A stretch of DNA of 64,000 bases from an uncultured Pelagibacteraceae bacterium (GTDB taxonomy: Bacteria; Pseudomonadota; Alphaproteobacteria; Pelagibacterales; AG-422-B15): NCBI GenBank assembly GCA_902523535.1, contig CABYZQ010000002.1, forward strand, positions 62,001-126,000. Direction: 5' to 3'. A program made the translations under genes and the position numbers. This document shows, in pieces, positions 1 through 11,032 of the stretch. The notes under the pieces are model-generated. The model saw only the letters and a program-made list of their open reading frames with translations, did no database searches and was not told the DNA's origin. Within the stretch, counting starts at the first letter, position 1. Each line of letters starts with the position of its first letter.

Positions 1-386
1 TTTGCTGCGGCTATCAAAAGATCAGTCTGCCTGCATAGAAATGCAGGGATCTGTAAAATATCTACATGATCTTTAATTTTATCACAATCATCCACACTGT
101 GAATATCAGTCAAAATATGAATTCCATATTCACTTCTTAACTTATTAAATATTTCAATGGATTGATCAATACCTAGTCCTCTTTCAGAATCGATACTTGT
201 CCTATTGGCTTTATCAAAGGAAGTCTTATAAACAAAATCAATTTTTAATCGTGAAGTAATTTCCAGTAAAGATTCAGTCATCATTTTTGCGTGTTCGTGT
301 GACTCTAGTACACAAGGACCTGCAATCAAGACTAACTTCTTTTCATTACTAAATACCGTATTGCCTAAATCTACACTTTTTTGCAT
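1..386 (-). CDS. kdsA: 3-deoxy-8-phosphooctulonate synthase (KDO-8-P synthase), partial (C-terminus outside window)
   Basis: Reverse-strand translation from ATG at 386: MQKSVDLGNTVFSNEKKLVLIAGPCVLESHEHAKMMTESL...YKTSFDKANRTS...GIHILTDIHS..., typical KdsA; sits directly downstream of pyrG as in many Proteobacteria. Confidence 0.93.
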   Translation of the reverse strand, partial: MQKSVDLGNTVFSNEKKLVLIAGPCVLESHEHAKMMTESLLEITSRLKIDFVYKTSFDKANRTSIDSERGLGIDQSIEIFNKLRSEYGIHILTDIHSVDDCDKIKDHVDILQIPAFLCRQTDLLIAAA

Positions 387-387
387 T

Positions 388-2010
388 TTACGTTTTATTC
401 TTTGCAGCTCCGATGAATGATTTAAATAATGGATGTGGATCAAATGGTTTTGATTTAAGTTCAGGATGAAATTGAACGCCTATAAACCATGGGTGATCTT
501 TTAATTCTACTATTTCAGGTAATAAGCCGTCAGGGGAATAACCCGAGAAATGAACTCCATTACTTTCAAAAAGTGTTGCATAATTGTTATTAACTTCATA
601 CCTGTGTCTGTGTCTTTCACTAATCAATTCTGTATCATAAATTTCTCTAACTTTTGAATTATTTTTCAATTTTGCCTCATAAGCCCCTAATCTCATTGTT
701 CCGCCTAAATCACTCTCTTTTGTTCTCTTTTCAGTGGTGTTATCTACATTAGACCACTCAGTCATTAATCCAACAATAGACTCTTTGCAATCAGCAAATT
801 CACTCGAATTTGCCTCTTTTATTCCAAGTATATTTCTTGCCATTTCTATCACAGCTAATTGCATTCCAAAACAAATGCCAAAATAAGGAATTTTATTTTC
901 TCTTGCATATTTAATTGCTGCTATTTTACCTTCTGCTCCTCTCTCACCAAACCCGCCGGGAACTAAGATACCATGGCAATTATTAAGCTTATTTTCAAGA
1001 TTGGAACCGTTCAATTCTTCTGACTCAATCCAATTCAATTTAACTCTAACGTTATTAAAAATGCCGCCATGCGAGAGTGCTTCATTAAGGGATTTGTATG
1101 CGTCAGCCAAACCTGTATATTTACCAACAATACCAATTTCTATACTGCCCTCTGGTTCCAATATTCTTTTTGATACTTGTGACCACATTTTTAAATCAAT
1201 TTCTTTTTTTGATTCTAATCTAAAGTACTCTAGAACTCTCTTATCAAGACCCTCATTGAAAAAATTAACAGGAACTTCGTAAATTGAGTTTGCATTAATT
1301 GCCGGAATAACACAGTCACCTTTCACATTACAAAATAAACCAATTTTTCTTCTTTCATCCTCTGGAATTTCTCTATCAGCTCTGCATAGCAAAATATTTG
1401 GCTGTATGCCTAAGCTTCTCAACTCTTTGACAGAGTGCTGAGTTGGTTTGGTTTTTAGTTCTCCAGAACTAGCAATGTATGGAACTAATGTTACATGCAT
1501 AAACAAAGAATTTTCATGACCATTATCATTATGAAATTGTCTTATCGCTTCTATAAACGGCAAACTTTCTATGTCACCTATTGTTCCTCCTATTTCACAA
1601 ATTACAAAATCTTCATCATTAAGATCCTTAGAAACAAATTCTTTAATTTCATTTGTGACATGAGGAATTACTTGTACTGTGGCACCCAAGTATTCGCCTT
1701 TTCTCTCTTTTGATATAATTTTTTGATAGACTTTTCCGGATGTAATATTATCTGATTTTTTAGACGTAACTCCTGTGAATCTCTCATAGTGACCTAAATC
1801 TAAGTCTGTTTCAGCACCATCATCCGTCACATAAACTTCACCATGCTGATATGGGCTCATCGTACCTGGGTCTACATTTAGATATGGGTCCAATTTTCTA
1901 ATTCTGACTTTGTATCCGTGATGTTGCAGCAATGAAGCAAGTGATGCTGAAGCTAATCCTTTACCAAGTGAAGAAACCACGCCGCCAGTGACAAATATAA
2001 ATCGCGCCAT
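388..2010 (-). CDS. pyrG: CTP synthase
   Basis: 540 aa; [26 protein letters not shown]-terminus and class I amidotransferase domain (GICFGMQ, GVQFHPE). Confidence 0.98.
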   Translation of the reverse strand: MARFIFVTGGVVSSLGKGLASASLASLLQHHGYKVRIRKLDPYLNVDPGTMSPYQHGEVYVTDDGAETDLDLGHYERFTGVTSKKSDNITSGKVYQKIISKERKGEYLGATVQVIPHVTNEIKEFVSKDLNDEDFVICEIGGTIGDIESLPFIEAIRQFHNDNGHENSLFMHVTLVPYIASSGELKTKPTQHSVKELRSLGIQPNILLCRADREIPEDERRKIGLFCNVKGDCVIPAINANSIYEVPVNFFNEGLDKRVLEYFRLESKKEIDLKMWSQVSKRILEPEGSIEIGIVGKYTGLADAYKSLNEALSHGGIFNNVRVKLNWIESEELNGSNLENKLNNCHGILVPGGFGERGAEGKIAAIKYARENKIPYFGICFGMQLAVIEMARNILGIKEANSSEFADCKESIVGLMTEWSNVDNTTEKRTKESDLGGTMRLGAYEAKLKNNSKVREIYDTELISERHRHRYEVNNNYATLFESNGVHFSGYSPDGLLPEIVELKDHPWFIGVQFHPELKSKPFDPHPLFKSFIGAAKNKT

Positions 2011-2050
2011 GGAAGTATTTTATACTTCAAAATAGATTTAAAATAAAGAA

Positions 2051-2362
2051 CTAATCTAATTGCGGAAGTTCTGGCAAATCCTCAATATTCAGTTGGTCAG
2101 TTGATATATTTTCAGGTTCATCGAACGATAATGTTCTGTCTGAAGATCTAAGGCTCAAAACGGTAAGGCTGATGCTTGTGACAACAAAAAGAGCGGCAAT
2201 AACTGCCGTAGTTCTTGTTAAAGCATCTGCACTACCTCTTGGAGACATTCCATCGCTTCCTCCACCGATTCCAAGAGCTCCACCTTCAGCTCTTTGAATA
2301 AGAACTACGATTATCAAGATAACGGCTAAAATAGCATGAATAATTAATAGTGCACTTTCCAT
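2051..2362 (-). CDS. secG: Preprotein translocase subunit SecG
   Basis: 103 aa; two hydrophobic segments, IQRAEGGALGIGGG motif, position between pyrG and tpiA. Confidence 0.9.
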   Translation of the reverse strand: MESALLIIHAILAVILIIVVLIQRAEGGALGIGGGSDGMSPRGSADALTRTTAVIAALFVVTSISLTVLSLRSSDRTLSFDEPENISTDQLNIEDLPELPQLD

Positions 2363-2381
2363 TGCGTCCTTATATATCTAA

Positions 2382-3122
2382 TTAGCGATAAGAATCAATT
2401 ATTTTACAAAATTCTTTTGACTTCAATGAAGCACCTCCAACCAAAGCACCATCTACATGATCAAGGTTAAGAATATCAATGGAATTTTCAGCATTAACTG
2501 ACCCCCCGTAAAGAATAGAAACATGCTTACTAAATCTGAGGCTCACTAAATTTGAAAGCATGTTTCTTATTTTTTCGTGTATTTTATTAATATCATTAAG
2601 TGATGGAACCTTTCCAGTTCCAATAGACCACACCGGCTCGTAAGCAATTATGATTTTCTTGGGGTCAATTTTTTTAGGCAATGATGAAAGTTGTTTTTTA
2701 AGTATTATATTTCTTTTTTTTATTTCTTCTAACTTCTCTCCTATGCAATATATCACAGTTAGATTACTTTTAATTGCAGATTGAATTTTTAAATTCAGCT
2801 CTTGAGAAGTTTCTTTTTGGTATATTCTTCTTTCTGAATGACCCAAAATAACATATTGGCAATTAATTGTTTTAAGCATATTTGCACTTATGGAGCCAGT
2901 ATATGCGCCCTCAGACTTATAATGACAATCTTGACCACCAAATTTAATTTTTTTTTCTTTTTTTATTAATTCTGACAAAAGAGTAAATGGTGGGCAAATT
3001 ACAACTTTAGATGTTTTGCGTTTCATCTTCTGATAATAATTTGATATTGATTTTACTAATTTATATGAGTCTTTTTGGCCATTCATCTTCCAGTTGGCAA
3101 TGGTATATTTAGTTCTTTTCAT
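2382..3122 (-). CDS. tpiA: Triosephosphate isomerase
   Basis: 246 aa; ANWKMNG, ILGHSERR, AYEPVWSIGTGK, YGGSV motifs. Confidence 0.97.
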   Translation of the reverse strand: MKRTKYTIANWKMNGQKDSYKLVKSISNYYQKMKRKTSKVVICPPFTLLSELIKKEKKIKFGGQDCHYKSEGAYTGSISANMLKTINCQYVILGHSERRIYQKETSQELNLKIQSAIKSNLTVIYCIGEKLEEIKKRNIILKKQLSSLPKKIDPKKIIIAYEPVWSIGTGKVPSLNDINKIHEKIRNMLSNLVSLRFSKHVSILYGGSVNAENSIDILNLDHVDGALVGGASLKSKEFCKIIDSYR

Positions 3123-3169
3123 TCAACGTTATTCCTTTTATAACACCTTTTTATACATCATAAGACATA

Positions 3170-5020
3170 ATGTTAGATATAGTAAGAAATTTAGTATCCT
3201 CAATTTTTGGAAAGATTCTCCTTGGAGTAATGGTCTTGAGCTTTGCGCTATGGGGTGTTGGAGATATTCTTACCTCAGGAAATAGCCAGCTAGCTGCAAA
3301 AGTTGGAAATGAAAAAATTACTTTAGATGAATTCTATAATGAATTTCAAAAAACAGTATCACTTTATAACCAGCAAACTAGTTCAAGTATAAATTTAAAA
3401 GAGGCAAAAGATTTACAGCTACACAATATTTTATTAAATGACTTGATTTACTCAAGAATGGTTAAAGACTACGCCAACAAGCAAAATATATTTATTAATG
3501 ATAATTCTTTAAAGATTATAATCTCTTCACTGCCACAATTTAAAAGTGCTGATGGATTATTCTCCGAAACAAAATATAAAAATTATATTTTTAATAATTT
3601 TCCAAATGAAGAGGTTTTTTTAAATGAAATTGAGAATACAATTTATCAAGGTATAATTTTTGAAAATTTTAACATAAGTAGCTTTCTAAATGAACAGATT
3701 ATAAGCCATTTATTTAACCACGAAGGCGAAAAAAGATCTGTAAGATATTTTATATTAAATGATGAGGACTTAGATATTAAATTAAGTGATGAATTGCTCC
3801 GAGAATATTATGAGACAGAAAAATTTAAATATGAAGTTTCTCAGAAAACAACAATTGATTATATTGAAATAAGTCTAGATCAATTCGTGGATTTAGACTC
3901 TATTGATGAAAATAAAATTGTTGAATATTACAATGATAATAAAAATCTTTATATTAAAGAAGAAAAGAGAGAAATAGAATTTGCAAGATTTAGAGATAAA
4001 GATAGTGCAAAAGAATTTTACAAAACATGGGCTCAAAATGACCCAGCTTTAATTTTTTCATATATGAAAAATAATGAAGTTGAACTCAATACAATACAAG
4101 ACTTCACACTTTCTCAAAATACATTTACTGATGAAATAGCTAATTCTATATTTAATTTAAACATAGATGACGTCTCCCCTCCACTTGAGTATCAAGGTAT
4201 TGGGCATTATGTCTTTAAATTATTGAACATTGAGGAAAAAGAAACTCAATTATTAAGCGAAGTTGGGAAAGATATAAACAAGTATTTAGCAGAGGAAGCT
4301 GCATATGTTGAATTTGATGACACTGTTAATTTAGCTGATGAAATGCTCTTAAATGATTATGATTTAAATGAAATTATGGATAGTTTGAGTAAAGTAAAAA
4401 TCACAAAATCATCATCAAGTGATAATTTGGTAAATAAAATAAACAATGAGGAAATACAATTAAGTTTCGATCAACCTATTGGATTTTTATCTGAAATTAT
4501 TTTTAATGACAACGCTGCATTTATATATTCCATTTCAGATAAACAAGAGTCTTTCATACCTGAATTCTCAATGGTCAAGGAAGAAGTAGAGCGTGATTAT
4601 ATAGAAAATAAAAAAAAATCAAGAATATCGAGCAAGGCTGATAAAATACTGATTGATTTGCAGTTTAAAGGAATCGATAAATTTGAAGAGTACGCGAGAT
4701 TAAATAGTATAGAAATTAAAGAATTAAATGATTTGAAAAGAAACGATGAAAATATTTCAAATGAGTCTCTATCATCAATTTTTAATATTAGTTTAGAGGA
4801 CAATGTAAAAATTATAATGAATAATGACGATATAGGGATAGGAGCTTTAATAAAAATAACTAAACCTGACAGCTATATTTCTGATACATACTATTCAGAA
4901 ATTGAGAATAACATTATACAAAATTTTAATTCTTCACTGGAGTCAATAATTGGTCAGAAAATTATAGATAATACAGATTATGAAGTATATTCTCAGAATA
5001 TTGATAAATTGTTCATGTAA
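3170..5020 (+). CDS. ppiD: SurA_N/PpiD-type peptidylprolyl isomerase, membrane anchored
   Basis: 616 aa; N-terminal TM segment LLGVMVLSFALWGVGDI followed by SurA_N-like domain; conserved position upstream of trpE. Confidence 0.82.
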   Translation: MLDIVRNLVSSIFGKILLGVMVLSFALWGVGDILTSGNSQLAAKVGNEKITLDEFYNEFQKTVSLYNQQTSSSINLKEAKDLQLHNILLNDLIYSRMVKDYANKQNIFINDNSLKIIISSLPQFKSADGLFSETKYKNYIFNNFPNEEVFLNEIENTIYQGIIFENFNISSFLNEQIISHLFNHEGEKRSVRYFILNDEDLDIKLSDELLREYYETEKFKYEVSQKTTIDYIEISLDQFVDLDSIDENKIVEYYNDNKNLYIKEEKREIEFARFRDKDSAKEFYKTWAQNDPALIFSYMKNNEVELNTIQDFTLSQNTFTDEIANSIFNLNIDDVSPPLEYQGIGHYVFKLLNIEEKETQLLSEVGKDINKYLAEEAAYVEFDDTVNLADEMLLNDYDLNEIMDSLSKVKITKSSSSDNLVNKINNEEIQLSFDQPIGFLSEIIFNDNAAFIYSISDKQESFIPEFSMVKEEVERDYIENKKKSRISSKADKILIDLQFKGIDKFEEYARLNSIEIKELNDLKRNDENISNESLSSIFNISLEDNVKIIMNNDDIGIGALIKITKPDSYISDTYYSEIENNIIQNFNSSLESIIGQKIIDNTDYEVYSQNIDKLFM

Positions 5021-6501
5021 TGACCTTTTCTCATTCTAAGAAACAATTTGATAATTTAATAAAAAAAAAATCTAATTTTATTTTTTATAAGAAAATTTTA
5101 AAATTAAATTCTGATCCAATTCCGTCATTCATAAATTTAGTTGAAAAAAATAAATATAGCTTTCTTTATGAATCAGTTGAAAAAGGTCGTGAAAAGGGAA
5201 GATACTCTATATGTGGATATGATTCACTAAGGACTATTCAATTAACGAATGACAAGCTTACTTTAGAAAGTAATAAAATTATAAAAAAAATTAAATATAG
5301 AGGCAGTCCACTTAAAAAAATTGACACCATCATAAAAAACTTACAGTTTATAAAAATTAAAAAATTGCCACCGATGTCAGGTGCCTTTTTCGGATATATG
5401 GCTTATGAGAATATAAATAAAGTTGAAAAAATATCATCTAAAAGAAAGAAAGACGACCTTAAAACTCCTGACATTATAATGTTTATACCTAATAGTTTAC
5501 TTATATATGACAATTTTTCTGCTTCTCTTTTTATAATTAAACATTACCTATCAGATACAAAAGAGAGAAGTTTCCATAAGCAAATTCTAGATATAAATGA
5601 AATTGAAAATTACATAAAGAAGGTCAAAGGCTATAGAGATATAAATTTCGATAAAAAGAAAAAAATCACTGTTAAGTCTAATATGACAAAAACAACCTTT
5701 AAAACGAATATTAAAAAAGCAAAACAATACATAAAAAATGGCGATATATTCCAAGTAGTTCCAAGTCAGCGATTTGAAACTAACTTTAATCAGAAAAGTA
5801 GCTTTCTGTATGAAGTATTAAGAAAAACTAATCCTTCGCCTTTTATGTACTATTTCAATCTTCCCAAATTTGAAATTGTAGGATCGAGCCCTGAAATACT
5901 AGTAAGACTTAGATCAAATGAAATAACTATCAGGCCAATTGCTGGAACCAGACCTAGAGGAAAGAACAAGATCGAAGACAAGGAGTTTGAGTCTGAATTA
6001 ATGAACGACAAGAAAGAAATTGCGGAACATTTAATGCTTTTAGACCTAGGAAGAAATGATGTTGGAAAAGTATCAAAAAAATCAACCGTCAAGGTTACAT
6101 CGAAATTTAAGATAGAACGCTATTCACATGTTATGCATATAGTTTCAAATGTCACTGGCAAATTAAAACCTGATACTTCATCAATTTCTGCACTTATGGC
6201 GGGTTTTCCCGCAGGAACTGTCTCTGGTGCTCCAAAAATAAGGGCTATGCAAATCATAGATGAATTAGAAACTACTAAGCGAGGTATATATTCAGGAGGT
6301 ATCGGATATATATCATCTAATGGAGATATGGATACATGCATTGTCTTGAGAACAGGAATAATAACAAAAAATAAACTATATGTTCAAGCTGGTGGCGGTG
6401 TAGTATTCGACAGTGACTCAGAAAAAGAGTTTAACGAAACAATTAACAAGGCTAAAGCTGTGCTTAATGCAGCTGAAATAGTAATGGGTAATGTTCAATG
6501 A
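5020..6501 (+). CDS. trpE: Anthranilate synthase component I
   Basis: 493 aa; [43 protein letters not shown] motifs. Confidence 0.96.
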   Translation: MTFSHSKKQFDNLIKKKSNFIFYKKILKLNSDPIPSFINLVEKNKYSFLYESVEKGREKGRYSICGYDSLRTIQLTNDKLTLESNKIIKKIKYRGSPLKKIDTIIKNLQFIKIKKLPPMSGAFFGYMAYENINKVEKISSKRKKDDLKTPDIIMFIPNSLLIYDNFSASLFIIKHYLSDTKERSFHKQILDINEIENYIKKVKGYRDINFDKKKKITVKSNMTKTTFKTNIKKAKQYIKNGDIFQVVPSQRFETNFNQKSSFLYEVLRKTNPSPFMYYFNLPKFEIVGSSPEILVRLRSNEITIRPIAGTRPRGKNKIEDKEFESELMNDKKEIAEHLMLLDLGRNDVGKVSKKSTVKVTSKFKIERYSHVMHIVSNVTGKLKPDTSSISALMAGFPAGTVSGAPKIRAMQIIDELETTKRGIYSGGIGYISSNGDMDTCIVLRTGIITKNKLYVQAGGGVVFDSDSEKEFNETINKAKAVLNAAEIVMGNVQ

Positions 6502-7073
6502 TATTAATAATCGATAACTATGATAGCTTTACTTATAATTTAGTACATTACGTTGAAGAGCATAATTACAAAGTTCAAGTATTTAGAAATGATAAAATAA
6601 CATTACAAAAAATAAGAAAGCTGAAACCTAAAAAAATAATTATTTCCCCTGGCCCCTGTACGCCTGATGAAGCCGGAATAAGCATTGACCTTATTAAATA
6701 TTTCTACAAAAAATTTCCAATATTGGGCGTTTGTTTAGGACATCAATCCATTGGACAAGCTTTTAATGCTAAAATCATAAAAGCTTCTAAAATAATGCAT
6801 GGTAAAGTATCGACTGTAACTAACAAAGGTTCAGAAATATTTAAAGGCCTTCCAAAGAAATTTGATGCTACCAGATATCATAGTCTTGTAATTAAAAATA
6901 ATACTCTTCCTGAATATTTTAAAATAATATCTGACACGATTGATGACAATAAAAAAGTAATTATGGGCATTCAACACATTAAATATCCTATCTACGGTGT
7001 ACAATTTCACCCAGAAAGCATTGCCACTACACCTTACGGCAAGAAAATTATAAAAAACTTTTTAGAAATATGA
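6498..7073 (+). CDS. trpG: Anthranilate synthase component II (glutamine amidotransferase)
   Basis: 191 aa; IDNYDSFTYNLV, SPGPCTPDEAG, GVCLGHQ, GVQFHPES. Confidence 0.96.
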   Translation: MILIIDNYDSFTYNLVHYVEEHNYKVQVFRNDKITLQKIRKLKPKKIIISPGPCTPDEAGISIDLIKYFYKKFPILGVCLGHQSIGQAFNAKIIKASKIMHGKVSTVTNKGSEIFKGLPKKFDATRYHSLVIKNNTLPEYFKIISDTIDDNKKVIMGIQHIKYPIYGVQFHPESIATTPYGKKIIKNFLEI

Positions 7074-8086
7074 ATATTGAATTTAAAACATTTATTGATT
7101 TAGTGCTCAACGATAAACTTGATCTAGAATCTACAATGAAAGCATTCAATTTAATCATGAATGGTTCAGTTAGTGACATTCAAATAAGTTCATTTTTATC
7201 TATACTTCAAAAATCTGGTGTAAGAGCTGATCATATGATTGGTGCAATTGAAGTGATGAGATCTAAAATGGTCACAGTCGCTGCCCCAGAAAATTCAATG
7301 GATACATGTGGAACTGGCGGAGATGGAAAAAATAGCCTTAACATATCTACAGCTACAGCATTTGTTTTGGCTTCACATGGCATACCTATTGCTAAACATG
7401 GGAATAGAGCGTTGACATCAAAATGTGGATCAGCAGACGTTCTTAAAGCTCTGGGTATCAATATTGATATGAATACATCACGATTAGAAGATTGCATTGA
7501 CGAAATTGGGCTGTGCTTTATGTTTGCTCCTAATCATCACCCTGCAATGAAATATGTCGGGCCAGTGAGACAGCAATTGGGCATTAGAACAATCTTTAAT
7601 ATGCTAGGGCCCCTATTGAACCCCGCGGATGTAAAGACTCAACTAGTTGGAGTCTATTCACAAGAGGTATTTAAAATATATAAAGATATTTTTTCAAAAA
7701 ATAGCAATAAAAATGCCTGTATAGTATCTGGATATAATGGAAATGATGAAATTTCATTAGAAGGTGAAAATACAATTTATTCAAAACTATCGGGTGAAAT
7801 TCAATTTGATCCAGCAACAATCGATATTCCTAGACCAATTAATAATGAAATTTTAGGAAAAGATGCAAAATATAATGCCAACAGAATAATAGAAATTTTC
7901 AATGGAAAAAATGACTCATTCTATAAGTCAGTATGTATAAATGCAGCTTTTGGATTACTTGCTCATGAGACTCGTGAACTAAATGAAGCAAATATTCTAA
8001 AAGCATATCAAAAAGCCTCAGATTTAATAAGGAGCGGAGAACCATTAAATCAAATAAATAAATTAATTAAATTCACAAATAAATAA
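7070..8086 (+). CDS. trpD: Anthranilate phosphoribosyltransferase
   Basis: 338 aa; DTCGTGGDGKNSLNISTA, KHGNRALTSKCGSAD, GPLLNPA. Confidence 0.97.
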   Translation: MNIEFKTFIDLVLNDKLDLESTMKAFNLIMNGSVSDIQISSFLSILQKSGVRADHMIGAIEVMRSKMVTVAAPENSMDTCGTGGDGKNSLNISTATAFVLASHGIPIAKHGNRALTSKCGSADVLKALGINIDMNTSRLEDCIDEIGLCFMFAPNHHPAMKYVGPVRQQLGIRTIFNMLGPLLNPADVKTQLVGVYSQEVFKIYKDIFSKNSNKNACIVSGYNGNDEISLEGENTIYSKLSGEIQFDPATIDIPRPINNEILGKDAKYNANRIIEIFNGKNDSFYKSVCINAAFGLLAHETRELNEANILKAYQKASDLIRSGEPLNQINKLIKFTNK

Positions 8087-8877
8087 TGTCAATTTTGAAG
8101 GAAATATATGAATATAAAATTGACTTTGTTAATAAGCAAAAAAAGCTACATACTCAAAGTGATATTCTAAGTAAGTTAAAAAATATAACTTCGCACGATT
8201 TCAGTTTTTCTAAAAAATTAAAAGATGAGATATCTCAAACATCAATAATAGGCGAATTAAAACGTGCAAGCCCTTCTTTAGGAAATTTTGTAAATGAAGA
8301 AATAAACTTATCTAATATTGCACAAATATATGAAGAAAGTGGTGTTTCCTGTTTATCAATATTGACAGATGAAAAATATTTCAAAGGAAGTGTTGAAGAC
8401 CTTATTGAAATAAGAAAAATATCTACTTTGCCAATTTTAAGAAAAGATTTCATAGTTGATGAATATCAAGTTTATGAAAGTAAATTAATTGGAGCTAGCT
8501 GCATTTTAATAATCTTAGCCATGCTCGATCAAGAAAAAGCAGATGAACTCGAAGCAATTGCTCAAAATATAGGTCTAGATGTTATAATTGAAATCCATAA
8601 TAAGGAGGAGCTTGAAAGAGCGGTAAATATGAAATCAGAATTAATTGGCATAAATAATAGAAACTTAAATAATTTTAAAACTAGAATAGAAACTACAATT
8701 GAGCTTAGTAATTATATAGGTGATCTAAACAAAATTTTTATCTCAGAAAGTGGCTTCCACAATCATAGCAATGTGAATAAAATTATTTCTTTAACTGGCA
8801 TTAATAATTTTCTCATAGGCGAATACCTTATGAAATCAGAGCAATTAAAGACTGATATTGCAAATATTCTAAATTGA
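8086..8877 (+). CDS. trpC: Indole-3-glycerol phosphate synthase
   Basis: 263 aa; IGELKRASPSLG, LSILTDEKYF, LPILRKDFIVDEYQ, IGINNRNL, ISESG. Confidence 0.96.
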   Translation: MSILKEIYEYKIDFVNKQKKLHTQSDILSKLKNITSHDFSFSKKLKDEISQTSIIGELKRASPSLGNFVNEEINLSNIAQIYEESGVSCLSILTDEKYFKGSVEDLIEIRKISTLPILRKDFIVDEYQVYESKLIGASCILIILAMLDQEKADELEAIAQNIGLDVIIEIHNKEELERAVNMKSELIGINNRNLNNFKTRIETTIELSNYIGDLNKIFISESGFHNHSNVNKIISLTGINNFLIGEYLMKSEQLKTDIANILN

Positions 8878-8940
8878 TAGTTAAACTATACATACTAAAT
8901 TACTGATTATACTAAATATTATTTAATTGAAAGTTAATGA

Positions 8941-8955
8941 GAACATTGGTAGAAC
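8941..8955 (+). promoter_or_regulatory. Alphaproteobacterial SOS/LexA box GAAC-N7-GAAC
   Basis: Read directly: GAAC (8941-8944) ATTGGTA GAAC (8952-8955), just upstream of the lexA start at 8976. Confidence 0.82.
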
Positions 8956-8975
8956 ATATATATAGGAACGAATCA

Positions 8976-9653
8976 ATGCTAACAAAAAAACAAAAAGAAT
9001 TACTTGAGTACATCCAAAGCTATCAGACGAAAAGTGGTGTAACTCCATCATATGAAGAAATGAAAGCTGCGCTTAATCTTAAATCTAAATCAGGCATTCA
9101 TAGACTTGTGATAGCCTTAGAAGAAAGAGGTTTTGTAAGAAGACTAGCTCATAAAGCAAGAGCGTTGGAAGTCATAAAAGATGCGATATCTACTTTAAAA
9201 GTATCGGAGAAAACAAATAAAAATATTATTGTGGGGGATTTTACTGGAAGTAATAAAGATGAAAACAATAAACTTAGCACGCTGCCTTTGCTCGGGAAAA
9301 TTGCAGCTGGAACCCCGATTGAAGCTATTCAGCACAACGATTCATCTGTAGATGTTCCAAAGGAAATGATGCCTATCGGTGAAAGTTACGCTTTAACAGT
9401 TGAAGGTGAGTCTATGATTAATGAAGGTATTTATGACGGAGATACTGTTTTAATTAAAAAAACTAATCTTGTTGAAAACGGTGATATCGCCGTTGCTCTA
9501 ATTGATGACTCTGAAGCAACATTAAAAAGAATAAGAAAAAAAGGTCAAAGCATCGCATTAGAAAGCGCAAACCCTATCTATGAAACAAGAATTCTATCTT
9601 CGCATAGAGTTAAAATTCAGGGAAAGCTTATTGGCCTGTTAAGGAAATATTAA
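8976..9653 (+). CDS. lexA: LexA repressor (start at 8976 preferred over the 8937 ORF start)
   Basis: MLTKKQKELLEYIQSY N-terminus; LGKIAAGTP cleavage region (Ala-Gly); catalytic Ser in VEGESM and Lys in ATLKRI; the SOS box lies inside the longer ORF. Confidence 0.93.
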   Translation: MLTKKQKELLEYIQSYQTKSGVTPSYEEMKAALNLKSKSGIHRLVIALEERGFVRRLAHKARALEVIKDAISTLKVSEKTNKNIIVGDFTGSNKDENNKLSTLPLLGKIAAGTPIEAIQHNDSSVDVPKEMMPIGESYALTVEGESMINEGIYDGDTVLIKKTNLVENGDIAVALIDDSEATLKRIRKKGQSIALESANPIYETRILSSHRVKIQGKLIGLLRKY

Positions 9654-9702
9654 TTTTTTTAACTTTTTTTATTCTAGAAATAGTTTATCTATTACAATGT
9701 AA

Positions 9703-11028
9703 ATGGTTAGGAAGAAATTAAATAAAAAAAATAATAGAAAAGCTAAAATTATAATCGACGAAACAACTTACGAATTTCCAATATATAATTCAACTGAAGG
9801 CGAAGCTGTTATAGATATCTCTAAATTACACGCTGAGGCAAATATTTTTACATACGACCCAGGATTTACATCTACTGCTTCATGTGAGTCAAAAATTACA
9901 TATATTGATGGAGATAAAGGTATTCTAAGGTATAGGGGATATGATATTGAAGAATTAGCAAAAAAAAGTGATTTCATTGAAGTTGTTAACTTGCTTATCT
10001 ATGGAGATCTACCAAATAAAGAGCAACTCACTAAATACAAAAGGCTTATCACAAGACACACTTTGCTTCATGAACAGATCATAAACTTTTTCCAAGGATT
10101 TAGAAGAGATGCTCATCCTATGGCAATGATGGTTGGAGTTATGGGGGCCTTATCGTCCTTTTATCAAGATACCTTAAACATTAATGACTCGCATCAAAGA
10201 CAAGAAGCAACAAGAAGAATCATTGCAAAATCAGCTACAATTGGTGCCATGGCTTATAAATACTCCTTGGGCCAAGCCTTTGTATCCCCAAGAAATAATC
10301 TTTCTTTTTCAGAAAATTTTTTATACATGTGCTTTAGCAATACTGCAGAAAACTACAAAGTTTCGCCTGTTCTTGCAAAAGCAATGGATACAATTCTAAT
10401 ACTTCATGCTGATCATGAACAAAATGCGTCTACATCAACTGTGAGACTTGCAGGTTCATCTGGAGCAAACCCATTCGCTTGCATAGCCGCAGGAGTTTCT
10501 TCATTATGGGGACCAGCTCATGGAGGAGCTAACCAAGCAGCACTGGAAATGCTTGAAGAAATTGGGTCATCAAAAAATATTAAAAAATATATTGCGAAGG
10601 CTAAAAATAAAAAAGATCCCTTCAAATTAATGGGATTCGGTCACCGAGTTTATAAAAATTATGATCCGAGAGCAAAAATACTTAAAAGTATATGTCTAAA
10701 AGTTCTAAAGCATGTAGGGGTCAAGAATGATCCAATATTAAAACTAGCTATGGATCTCGAAAAAATTGCTCTAAATGATAAATACTTTAAAGAAAAAAGA
10801 CTTTACCCAAATGTTGATTTTTATTCTGGAATAATTTTGAGAGCGATAGGATTCCCTCCAGAAATGTTCACTGTCATATTTGCAATAGCGAGAACAGCTG
10901 GATGGACTGCACAATGGACTGAAATGATTGAAGATCCAATCCAAAAAATTGGAAGGCCAAGACAATTATATACTGGAAAAAGAGTTATCAAATACGGTGT
11001 TGGCAGATCAAGTAAAAATACACGTTAA
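9703..11028 (+). CDS. gltA: Citrate synthase
   Basis: 441 aa; [62 protein letters not shown]. Confidence 0.97.
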   Translation: MVRKKLNKKNNRKAKIIIDETTYEFPIYNSTEGEAVIDISKLHAEANIFTYDPGFTSTASCESKITYIDGDKGILRYRGYDIEELAKKSDFIEVVNLLIYGDLPNKEQLTKYKRLITRHTLLHEQIINFFQGFRRDAHPMAMMVGVMGALSSFYQDTLNINDSHQRQEATRRIIAKSATIGAMAYKYSLGQAFVSPRNNLSFSENFLYMCFSNTAENYKVSPVLAKAMDTILILHADHEQNASTSTVRLAGSSGANPFACIAAGVSSLWGPAHGGANQAALEMLEEIGSSKNIKKYIAKAKNKKDPFKLMGFGHRVYKNYDPRAKILKSICLKVLKHVGVKNDPILKLAMDLEKIALNDKYFKEKRLYPNVDFYSGIILRAIGFPPEMFTVIFAIARTAGWTAQWTEMIEDPIQKIGRPRQLYTGKRVIKYGVGRSSKNTR

Positions 11029-11032
11029 TTAA

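Noticed and set aside
1001-1713. Plus-strand ORFs antisense to pyrG
   Set aside because: Shadow ORFs in a conserved gene.
3094-3285. 63-aa plus-strand ORF overlapping tpiA and ppiD
   Set aside because: Out-of-frame overlap with two well-supported genes; no recognisable protein features.
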